In this document: positions 53,871 to 59,818 of the stretch, piece after piece
How positions within the stretch are numbered: the stretch's first letter is position 1
Layout: each line of letters opens with the position of its first letter
NCBI RefSeq assembly: GCF_014207905.1
Contig: NZ_JACHLB010000007.1
Span: forward strand, 124,001-188,000
Source of the DNA: Flavobacterium notoginsengisoli
GTDB lineage: Bacteria; Bacteroidota; Bacteroidia; Flavobacteriales; Flavobacteriaceae
DNA length: 64,000 nt
Direction: 5' to 3'
Program-made: the position numbers and the translations under genes
The notes under the pieces: model-generated
Told to the model about the DNA's origin: nothing
What the model saw: the letters and a program-made list of their open reading frames with translations, nothing else
Databases searched by the model: none

Positions 53871-54443
53871 TTAAAGCCAATTGTAGCCTTTTGATTTGTA
53901 ATAGTTTGCTAATTCTTTATATTGGCTATTCGACAAGTATTTAATAATATCGTTTCTTAAATTCTTTGATTTTGTAGCGGTTTTATAATAGACCTCTTCC
54001 AAAATTGGGAACGTACCGGTATGCTTTTTCAAAAATGAAATAGCGGTTTTTTCGTCCTCAGTCCAAGCAGAAATATTATATAAATCAATTGAACCACCCA
54101 ATAAAACATGGTTATCATCAACGTTAGTTCCGAACGCTTCCGCTATTTTAAAAGCCGATGCAACTATCGTATCCATAGTCTTTTTTGGAATAGTTGGATA
54201 GCTCTTTGTTAGGTCAGCTACCTTTTTCTTTATAATTGTTGGGTCAGCCTTTGCATTCTCGTTAGAGTTTTGCTCTTTTTTAGCTTCTAGATTGGTATCT
54301 TTTACAATTTCAATTGTCTTTTTCAAATACTTGTACAAGTATGGAAAAACTAGAAAAAGAACAGCCAAAAAAATCCCGTACTTCTTAAAGAACGGGATTA
54401 CCTTTGTATCTAAGAAGCTAGGTTTTTGCCTAGTGTTTCTCAT
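53871..54443 (-). CDS. Prophage membrane-anchored protein, unknown
   Basis: A 190-residue protein with one transmembrane segment near the N-terminus (YGIFLAVLFLVFPYLYKYL, about residues 19-37) and a soluble C-terminal domain rich in Lys/Ala/Asp. Its start ATG overlaps the stop of the upstream 36-aa ORF (TAATG), so they are translationally coupled. Probably a virion-membrane protein, since the phage likely carries a lipid layer. Confidence 0.6.
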   Translation of the reverse strand: MRNTRQKPSFLDTKVIPFFKKYGIFLAVLFLVFPYLYKYLKKTIEIVKDTNLEAKKEQNSNENAKADPTIIKKKVADLTKSYPTIPKKTMDTIVASAFKIAEAFGTNVDDNHVLLGGSIDLYNISAWTEDEKTAISFLKKHTGTFPILEEVYYKTATKSKNLRNDIIKYLSNSQYKELANYYKSKGYNWL

Positions 54444-54553
54444 TATTTCTGATTTTGTTTAATTTTTGTATAAATAAAATACGCTGCTAAAGCACCAGCT
54501 ACGATTAAAATTGCTTTAGTGTTTTCTTGCCAAAATTGTTTTAACTTTTCCAT
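54443..54553 (-). CDS. 36-aa prophage membrane protein
   Basis: A short ORF below usual size cut-offs, MEKLKQFWQENTKAILIVAG then ALAAYFIYTKIKQNQK, with one hydrophobic helix flanked by Lys. Stop and the next ATG overlap as TAATG. Similar tiny membrane proteins are typical of lipid-containing phages. Confidence 0.6.
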   Translation of the reverse strand: MEKLKQFWQENTKAILIVAGALAAYFIYTKIKQNQK

Positions 54554-54566
54554 TTGTGATTGTGTT

Positions 54567-55127
54567 TTAAATTGTTATTGTTACGTATGAATAAAAAAAA
54601 AGACCGATTGTAATTAAAAGAGGGATGATGTACTGTTTTGCTAGCGCGAACTTGTCAATAGTGACTTTTAAAATCGGTGTTGAAACATCGCCTAACATAG
54701 TAATCGACTTTACTATATCAGAATCGGTTATTAATGTATGATCTTTGCCCAACTCAACTTGCAGAATTGCCCTAACGAGGTTAATAAGAAACTTGGAATT
54801 AATTTCTGTAAGTTTTTGAGTAGGAGAGACCCCCAATGTTTTAGCAACAGAATTAATATAAGCTTTTGTATCGTTCTCACTTGGCGGTGCATACTCTGTA
54901 ATTAAAAGTTTTACGGTGTTTTTACCTTTGTTAATGTCGTTAATCAGGTCTTTAAGCATTGCTCTAAGTCCAAAATGAACATTTTCAAACTGCTCAAAAT
55001 TTTTGTCTGTATTAGCAGAATGAGGAATTTTACCTTGCCAAGCAATACTTGTCCTAATTAAATTGCCAGGATTATTATTTCTCAATCCTCTAGCTACTTT
55101 CGAGTTATTCAGAAACGACTTCGGCAT
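54567..55127 (-). CDS. Prophage muramidase/transglycosylase-like virion protein (P5-type)
   Basis: The frame extends to 55196, but the ATG at 55127 (186 residues) lies just downstream of and slightly overlapping the 56-aa ORF and is preferred. The N-terminus reads VARGLRNNNPGNLI, the signature of the virion structural/lysin proteins annotated P5 in PM2- and FLiP-like phages. It is followed by a soluble domain and a C-terminal membrane segment (IIPLLITIGLFFYSYVTI). It probably breaches peptidoglycan during entry. Confidence 0.7.
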   Translation of the reverse strand: MPKSFLNNSKVARGLRNNNPGNLIRTSIAWQGKIPHSANTDKNFEQFENVHFGLRAMLKDLINDINKGKNTVKLLITEYAPPSENDTKAYINSVAKTLGVSPTQKLTEINSKFLINLVRAILQVELGKDHTLITDSDIVKSITMLGDVSTPILKVTIDKFALAKQYIIPLLITIGLFFYSYVTITI

Positions 55128-55275
55128 CTTTTTCAAGGTTTTTCGGTTCTTTTTCCTCAGACAGCTTTGCAAATTCATCATGCGCAAATTGCACAACTTT
55201 TACTGCTACAGCGATATAAGCACCATATTTAATAACTACTTTTAGAATGTTTGTAATAGTACTAAGACTTTTCAT
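55105..55275 (-). CDS. 56-aa prophage membrane protein
   Basis: ORF MKSLSTITNILKVVIKYGAY then IAVAVKVVQFAHDEFAKLSE and an acidic tail ending SEEKEPKNLEKDAEVVSE; one hydrophobic stretch in residues ~7-27. It starts within the last codons of the 43-aa ORF (ATGA-type overlap) and overlaps the lysin start by 23 bases in another frame. Confidence 0.55.
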   Translation of the reverse strand: MKSLSTITNILKVVIKYGAYIAVAVKVVQFAHDEFAKLSEEKEPKNLEKDAEVVSE

Positions 55276-55393
55276 TTTCTAGATTTTTTTGTTGTTCGAC
55301 TTTGCGCTCTCTGCGCTCTCTTAATTTTTCGATTATTACCTCTGCTATTTCATGAATAATCAGAGGCAATAATTTTGCAAGACCCCGAAGCAT
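55262..55393 (-). CDS. 43-aa prophage protein
   Basis: ORF MLRGLAKLLPLIIHEIAEVI then IEKLRERRERKVEQQKNLEN EKS: an amphipathic/hydrophobic N-terminal helix followed by a highly charged Arg/Glu helix, perhaps a peripheral membrane or DNA-contact peptide. It starts 2 bases after the stop of the 161-aa gene. Confidence 0.55.
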   Translation of the reverse strand: MLRGLAKLLPLIIHEIAEVIIEKLRERRERKVEQQKNLENEKS

Positions 55394-55395
55394 CT

Positions 55396-55881
55396 TTAAG
55401 ATTTGTAGTTTTTACCGAAATAACCCGTTACACGCTTACCGCTTCTAGTAACACCGCTACCGTTTGGAGTAATGCACAAACCAAGCTCTTTGATAGAAAT
55501 AACCTGAGTTTTGACATTCATTAGCACATGATATGTCTGTGTAGTTCCTGCATTTGAATTGGTAATAGTGCAAATCATTTTTTGATACTCCTTATCCTGA
55601 TTTCCTGACTTACCGCCCGAGTTTACTATTTCTCGACCTTTACCGCCTTGACCAGAATAAGGTGCTACCGTAGCTTTCATAAGACCACCTTTTGTAACAC
55701 GCCAAGCATTAACAATTGTATCGCCCTCAAAATTTCCGTTTCTGATACGGCTGTAAGTTGCTCCGCTCTTTTTGTATGTCTGCTTTTGCTGTTGTGGCTG
55801 AGAATTGTTATAACCACGATTATTGTTCTGTTGAACAGGGTAAAAGTTACCGTCTTTACCTCTATAGTATGTTTGTGACAT
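55396..55881 (-). CDS. Prophage Gly/Asn/Gln-rich protein, unknown
   Basis: A 161-residue basic protein: a Gln/Asn-rich N-terminal 40 residues (YYRGKDGNFYPVQQNNNRGY), then a possibly beta domain with NAWRVTKGGLMKATVAPYSG and Gly/Lys-rich turns, ending GKRVTGYFGKNYKS. Its composition suggests nucleic-acid binding (ssDNA-binding) or a minor capsid role. No motif recognised. Confidence 0.55.
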   Translation of the reverse strand: MSQTYYRGKDGNFYPVQQNNNRGYNNSQPQQQKQTYKKSGATYSRIRNGNFEGDTIVNAWRVTKGGLMKATVAPYSGQGGKGREIVNSGGKSGNQDKEYQKMICTITNSNAGTTQTYHVLMNVKTQVISIKELGLCITPNGSGVTRSGKRVTGYFGKNYKS

Positions 55882-55885
55882 AGCT

Positions 55886-56014
55886 TTAAAATATTAGTTG
55901 TTTGATAATTGCAATTAAATCGCCTAATTTCTTTAATAGAAGTATTACCGTGTCTATCAGGAAAATCAAACCGTAGAGGCGATAATACTTCGTCTTAAAT
56001 TTATCGTCTTGCAC
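55886..56014 (-). CDS. 42-aa prophage membrane protein (GTG start)
   Basis: A GTG at 56014 overlaps the end of the 168-aa gene and opens a 42-residue frame: VQDDKFKTKYYRLYGLIFLI then DTVILLLKKLGDLIAIIKQL IF. One hydrophobic helix and an amphipathic C-terminus. No ATG alternative. Its dense packing between two genes supports coding. Confidence 0.45.
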   Translation of the reverse strand: MQDDKFKTKYYRLYGLIFLIDTVILLLKKLGDLIAIIKQLIF

Positions 56015-56507
56015 GTTTTCTTGGGTATTTATCCTCGTTGTGCTTTCTGATTAAATAGATTGCACCGATAACTGATAAACCAATTAAAATATGCTTCCAA
56101 TGTTTTTTAAACCAAGCACTTATAGTGCTATCTGCAATTTCAGCTCCAACAGTTCCCAAACCTTGTTGCGTTCCTGCTCCTAAACCTGCATAAGCACCTT
56201 CAGTAACAGCTTTTGAAAAGATTTGAGTTCCAGCACCTGCGACAGCTCCAACAGTTTGACCAGCTGTCTGTAATGCTTGCAGTCTTAAGGCTTCCGCATT
56301 TGCTTCTGCAACTTGTCTATCGTACTCGTTTTGCGCATTTTGCGCTTCCTTTTTTGCTTCGTGAGCATCTTGCAATTTTTGCGAGATATTTTGAACAGTA
56401 CCGCCAACGATTGGAATAGCTCCCATAATAGGCGTTGCTACTTTTACAAGATTTTTAAACGAAACATTTTTCTTAATGGCTTTGCCAATGTTTTTAAAAA
56501 ATCCCAT
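56001..56507 (-). CDS. Prophage pilot-like / membrane-spanning virion protein
   Basis: A 168-residue protein: N-terminal amphipathic basic segment (MGFFKNIGKAIKKNVSFKNL), Ala/Gly-rich hydrophobic region, a coiled coil at about residues 45-80 (KLQDAHEAKKEAQNAQNEYD), Gly/Ala-rich centre and a C-terminal transmembrane helix (HILIGLSVIGAIYLI) with a basic tail. The layout is like ssDNA-phage pilot (VP2/gpH) or DNA-delivery proteins. It starts 3 bases after the capsid stop. Confidence 0.6.
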   Translation of the reverse strand: MGFFKNIGKAIKKNVSFKNLVKVATPIMGAIPIVGGTVQNISQKLQDAHEAKKEAQNAQNEYDRQVAEANAEALRLQALQTAGQTVGAVAGAGTQIFSKAVTEGAYAGLGAGTQQGLGTVGAEIADSTISAWFKKHWKHILIGLSVIGAIYLIRKHNEDKYPRKRARR

Positions 56508-56509
56508 AG

Positions 56510-57235
56510 TTACAGCTGATTTCTAAGAATTAAACTTACAGGCAATGCACCCTGCGATTTACGGATATTGACATTTACTACTGCCAACAAAGGAAGTTGA
56601 ATCTTTTTACTAAAAAGAGAATCGACTTTGCCGTCATTCTTAACGTATGCTACTGGGTCAACTGACGCGCTCATAGCTTCCAATTCAAAAAGACTATACT
56701 TTACCGTTCTACCATTTTCGAACGTGTAATTAACCTCTTCAATGTCAGCCGATTTGTCAAGAATTAAAATATCAAATCCCGCAACATTAAAGTCTTTGTT
56801 TGTATCGTCAGGCGCCATGCTTTTACGTTCAAACGAGTAGATTTCTGTTCCTGTTTCAGGTTCTTCGATACCATTCAATACATAAGTTTCTGCATTAACC
56901 AATCCTGCTAAAGTCACTTTGATTACATCTTTTTCAAATAAATGTACAGCACCATGCGCACTGATTTCACAAACAGCGACAGTTTTTAAACCTCTCACTA
57001 CATTGTTTGTAATTGCATCTTCTCCGTAAGTTGTAGCCAAAATAAAATCAGCTAAAGACATTGTGCCTTTTGTAATCTCGAAATTAGAGCCGTTTGCCCT
57101 TTCAATTTCTACTCGGATTGTTTCAGTTGTCAAGTCTTCAAACTCAACAGAAGAACCAATAACAAAAGCCGAAATACCTTTAGTAAGCAAAATTGTTCCT
57201 GTTGTTGTTTTGCCCGTACCTTTGTAAATTTCCAT
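56510..57235 (-). CDS. Putative major capsid protein, double-jelly-roll type (PM2 P2/FLiP-like)
   Basis: A 241-residue beta-rich protein without signal peptide or membrane segment. Two similar halves can be seen: IRVEIERANGSNFEITKGTM..LADFILATTY in the first, and FDILILDKSADIEEVNYTFE..KYSLFELEAM in the second. In PM2 P2, as I remember it, each jelly roll has a comparable strand-..DGR..LNDLI arrangement. Size and position directly before the pilot-like gene support a capsid role. The N-terminal GTGKT is not a proper Walker A. It has its own likely transcription unit, because a terminator lies upstream. Confidence 0.55.
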   Translation of the reverse strand: MEIYKGTGKTTTGTILLTKGISAFVIGSSVEFEDLTTETIRVEIERANGSNFEITKGTMSLADFILATTYGEDAITNNVVRGLKTVAVCEISAHGAVHLFEKDVIKVTLAGLVNAETYVLNGIEEPETGTEIYSFERKSMAPDDTNKDFNVAGFDILILDKSADIEEVNYTFENGRTVKYSLFELEAMSASVDPVAYVKNDGKVDSLFSKKIQLPLLAVVNVNIRKSQGALPVSLILRNQL

Positions 57236-57250
57236 TTTTTTTAAATTTAG

Positions 57251-57267
57251 GTCGGTTTCTATCCGAC
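57251..57267. other. Hairpin in the capsid-gene leader
   Basis: GTCGG / CCGAC with loop TTTCTAT, 16-32 bases before the capsid start codon. It may regulate translation or mark the processed 5' end. Confidence 0.4.
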
Positions 57268-57303
57268 AATTAATAATATTTTATACATGTCAAAATTGAG
57301 CAT

Positions 57304-57327
57304 AAAAAAACCCCGAAAATCGAGGTT
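57304..57327 (-). terminator. Rho-independent terminator before the capsid gene (minus strand)
   Basis: On the minus strand AACCTCG-ATTTT-CGGGGTT forms a stem (57309-57327) followed by a U-run. It separates the early genes (Rep to HTH) from the structural block. Confidence 0.7.
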
Positions 57328-57353
57328 AGTTCTTTTTTGGACTTCTTTGTTCT

Positions 57354-57524
57354 TTATTGTGCTTTTTTGGCACTAACTTTGAAATAAGATAAAACATGAT
57401 AGCTTAACACAACTTTAATATCGTATTCCTGTTTTATATCCTTGATATAAACTTTGGCGGTATTTAGATGCACGCCCATTTTTAAAGCTAATTCTTTAGC
57501 AGTAATCACTTGTAATTGTTCCAT
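57354..57524 (-). CDS. Small HTH DNA-binding protein of the prophage
   Basis: The frame reaches 57536, but the ATG at 57524 (MEQLQVITAKELALKMGVHL) is preferred, giving 56 residues. ELALKMGVHLNTAKVYIKDI is a helix-turn-helix of the type used for phage regulators (replicate: helix, GV turn, recognition helix NTAKVYI). Likely represses or switches the phage promoters. A terminator follows. Confidence 0.65.
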   Translation of the reverse strand: MEQLQVITAKELALKMGVHLNTAKVYIKDIKQEYDIKVVLSYHVLSYFKVSAKKAQ

Positions 57525-57572
57525 GTTATAGGTCATTTGGGTTAAATAGAGGAGGGGTGCAACCCTCCTTTG

Positions 57573-57806
57573 TTATTGGAATAAATCGTATTGCTTTATT
57601 ATAAATTTTGGTTTCTCTACGAGAGGTTTAAAAATTTCTTTTTCTTCAAGTTCCTGTTTGGGAATATGCCATTTGCAAGATTCACTTTTAAAACAGACTT
57701 CTGTAAATTTTGTGCAGATGCCAGCGTTTTGAGTTTGTATTTTTTGTACGAATTTCGAATTGTCGAAAAACATGCAGTTTGAGCAATTTTCAGTCATAGT
57801 TTTCAA
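57573..57806 (-). CDS. Cys-rich, putative zinc-binding prophage protein
   Basis: A 77-residue protein with C-x2-C at NCSNCMFF, then GICTKF and a CFKSESCKWH block; six cysteines in all could hold a zinc ion. It sits in the early block between Rep and HTH genes. No family assigned. The C-terminal 30 residues are Lys/Glu/Pro-rich. Confidence 0.55.
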   Translation of the reverse strand: MKTMTENCSNCMFFDNSKFVQKIQTQNAGICTKFTEVCFKSESCKWHIPKQELEEKEIFKPLVEKPKFIIKQYDLFQ

Positions 57807-57834
57807 TTTAGCAGTTTAACAAAAATGTTAATCA

Positions 57835-57860
57835 AATCCCGACTATCATTAGTCGGGATT
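57835..57860. other. Perfect hairpin spanning the stop of the 26-aa ORF
   Basis: AATCCCGACT / AGTCGGGATT with loop ATCATT. The TAA stop of the 26-aa ORF (57851-57849) falls at the loop-stem boundary. Weak T-runs on either side; terminator or single-strand signal. Confidence 0.55.
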
Positions 57861-57929
57861 TTGGGAAATCTTTAAACCGATTATTAGACCGATTAATAGA
57901 AAGATTATACAGATTAAAACATCATTCAT
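57849..57929 (-). CDS. 26-aa prophage membrane peptide
   Basis: ORF MNDVLICIIFLLIGLIIGLK ISQNPD: one long hydrophobic helix. It lies in an otherwise unexplained gap between the 65-aa gene and the Cys-rich gene. Its size and composition are plausible for a holin-like or small membrane peptide. The call rests only on the open frame and composition. Confidence 0.4.
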   Translation of the reverse strand: MNDVLICIIFLLIGLIIGLKISQNPD

Positions 57930-57941
57930 TTTTGTAAGAAT

Positions 57942-58139
57942 TTAGTTATCGTATATCGTAATGCTTTTATCTAATTCGAAAGTGCTCCATTTAAAAGTTT
58001 TATCCGTATTTAATTTTGAATAAAACAAATGAAAGTCACCGTTTTGGTTTCCCGAATAAACGACTTGCTCTACATAGTACACAACATTTGAGTTTGCGAA
58101 AGAAAAATATTTGCCTCTCGTTAAATCTGACATTTTCAT
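57942..58139 (-). CDS. 65-aa prophage protein, unknown
   Basis: MKMSDLTRGKYFSFANSNVV followed by YYVEQVVYSGNQNGDFHLFY; a small beta-rich acidic/aromatic protein with no motif. It is 11 bases downstream of the Rep gene, so likely early and co-transcribed with it. Confidence 0.5.
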   Translation of the reverse strand: MKMSDLTRGKYFSFANSNVVYYVEQVVYSGNQNGDFHLFYSKLNTDKTFKWSTFELDKSITIYDN

Positions 58140-58149
58140 AATTTTAATT

Positions 58150-59277
58150 TTATAAGTTAATACCTAGATTTTGCAGAAACTTGTTACTGCGTTCGTTATT
58201 TTGAATTTGAATAGTTAAATTTTTATCACGATTGGTTAAATCGTCAATGAGTTTTTTTGCTTTGCTTTTTGTTCGCGATCTTGAAACAGGACAATCAATC
58301 AAATAGGTAAATCCTAAAAGTTTTTCTCTATCAAAGCCTAATTTTATTAGGTTCTCGATATAAAACTGCATAGCAACGTCCATAGGACTTAGTTCTGTAT
58401 TGATTTTCGATTTTACTTTTGCTTCTATATAATGAGGCAGACCGCTTTTTGCGATTTTTGTCAAATCGTCCTGACGAGCTTTAAGCAAATCATAAAAGGT
58501 TTTAAAATCAGCTTTATAGCCGTTTTTACACAAGTATTCTTTGTGTTTATGCGCTTTAATTGTGAATTCGTATCTGACAAGATTGTCAATTACGCTTGCT
58601 TTCATCGGCTCAAGATAAGCCTTATAAAAGGCGATAGACTTTGATAGCAATTCATAGCCTTTATGATAAATTTTACAATATGGAGTTGTATTTGTTGCTT
58701 TTTCACGTTTATTAAAATCTAAACCAAGATTAAAAGTGTTTTTTAAAGTGTCTGATTGTGAGATATGGTGCAATAGAGGCTTTTTTCCTGCATTTGGGTT
58801 ATGCATAATCAAGCTAAATGCAGTTTTTAAACTTTTTACGTCTATCAATTGGTTGATACAGATATCAATATCAGATACAAGACCCTCGCAAAAATCTTCA
58901 CGTTTAATGTGCAAAACACCAAAACTATTGATATCGTCAACGATTGTACGATAATTAGTTGAAGAAATTCCTTCGAAATATTTTTCCTTAAGCATTTTTG
59001 CAGATATCTGGAAAACAACATATTCGTGTGCTAATTTTCTAGAATCAATAAAAGCTTTAATATAAAAACGATACGTAATGCCGTTAATAATCTTAGTAAA
59101 TGGTTCAGCTTTACGAAAGTTATCTCCAAGTTTTTGCTGTTCGTTTCCGTCATTGTCTAAAGTTTCAATGTCAGGATAATACGCTATGTAATCAGTAATC
59201 AGACGTTTATCGAGAATTTTTACTTTATCAAGCTTTACGCGAACCTTTAACGAATCTATTAAACCAACGTTAAACAT
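58150..59277 (-). CDS. Rolling-circle-type replication initiation protein of the prophage
   Basis: A 375-residue protein. Its pattern is that of phage/plasmid replication proteins related to filamentous-phage gene II/X proteins: SDIDICINQLIDVKSLKTAF, then PYCKIYHKGYELLSKSIAFY and VIDNLVRYEFTIKAHKHKEY. The catalytic Tyr/His set cannot be assigned reliably by eye. It probably nicks the double-stranded replicative form to start single-strand synthesis. It is the first gene of the element, next to attR, which lies upstream of its start. Confidence 0.75.
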   Translation of the reverse strand: MFNVGLIDSLKVRVKLDKVKILDKRLITDYIAYYPDIETLDNDGNEQQKLGDNFRKAEPFTKIINGITYRFYIKAFIDSRKLAHEYVVFQISAKMLKEKYFEGISSTNYRTIVDDINSFGVLHIKREDFCEGLVSDIDICINQLIDVKSLKTAFSLIMHNPNAGKKPLLHHISQSDTLKNTFNLGLDFNKREKATNTTPYCKIYHKGYELLSKSIAFYKAYLEPMKASVIDNLVRYEFTIKAHKHKEYLCKNGYKADFKTFYDLLKARQDDLTKIAKSGLPHYIEAKVKSKINTELSPMDVAMQFYIENLIKLGFDREKLLGFTYLIDCPVSRSRTKSKAKKLIDDLTNRDKNLTIQIQNNERSNKFLQNLGINL

Positions 59278-59328
59278 GCTAAAAAAATTAGAGTTAACAA
59301 ATTGATTACCAAATAGATACTAACGCTT

Positions 59329-59356
59329 TTGAACCATAATTTATATTATGTAAAAT
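59329..59356 (+). other. attR: dif-like site (XerC half / spacer / XerD half)
   Basis: TTGAACCATAA / TTTATA / TTATGTAAAAT. The right half differs at one position from the E. coli dif XerD half (TTATGTTAAAT) and at one from that of B. subtilis (TTATGTAAACT), both from memory. The spacer is identical to that of attL. The XerC half is inferred to be phage-derived and the XerD half host-derived. Confidence 0.7.
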
Positions 59357-59818
59357 ATAAAATTATAGAAGTTCCCTGCTAACATTCGTTCTTTATACAC
59401 ATATAACAATATTCGACTATCCTCACTTTTTAAATTGTATAAAAAAGATTTCGTGAGAATTCAATATTTAGGATTATGATCAAGAAAAAAAAATCTACGC
59501 GATTCTCGCGAATCCAATTTTTAAATAGATTCGTTGGTTAACTGTATAATTTTGAAATATACAATGATACGAGAATCGCATAATTCAAAAAAAAATAAAT
59601 AAATTTGCGTTTATACGATTTTCAGGATCCGTAATTATCTATCAAACCAAAATAACATATTTCAGTTTTTTTAAACCAAAAAAAACCTTTTAACGCCTTA
59701 TTATCAGTAATTCTTAACATTTCTTTAAAATAACTAGATTCTACCAAAGATACTTTCATTGTAAGACTTTATTTTAGTATTTTTACATTCGATACTTTAA
59801 AAATAAATTATCACATAT
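59357..59818. other. Non-coding stretch right of the prophage
   Basis: No gene is supported. It holds an inverted repeat GCGATTCTCG (59499-59508) / CGAGAATCGC (59570-59579) and an inner palindrome GATTC-TCGC-GAATC (59501-59514), plus the promoter region of the gene at 59819. The DNA is AT-rich host sequence. Confidence 0.6.

Larger units (their letters stand above)
52734..59345. mobile_element. Xer-integrated small prophage (FLiP/PM2-like, putative ssDNA or lipid-containing phage)
   Basis: About 6.6 kb between two dif-like sites. All recognisable genes are on the minus strand and most abut or overlap by a few bases: Rep, two or more small ORFs, Cys-rich protein, HTH protein, terminator, capsid candidate, pilot-like protein, small membrane ORFs, lysin, two unknown structural-type proteins. 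It lacks an integrase, terminase or packaging ATPase. The gene set (rolling-circle-type Rep plus PM2-like capsid and NNNPGN lysin) resembles that of FLiP-type phages of Flavobacterium as I recall them. Capsid homology is inferred from pattern, not from a search. Confidence 0.75.

Noticed and set aside
57194..57235. Walker A-like GTGKT at the start of the capsid candidate, suggesting a packaging ATPase
   Set aside because: The motif lacks the G-x4-GK[ST] spacing and no Walker B follows; the remainder is beta-rich.
52734..59345. Filamentous (Inovirus-type) prophage
   Set aside because: Xer integration and Rep type would fit, but there is no Zot-like ATPase, no small secreted coat protein with signal peptide and no secretin-type gene; the capsid candidate and P5-like lysin favour an icosahedral phage.
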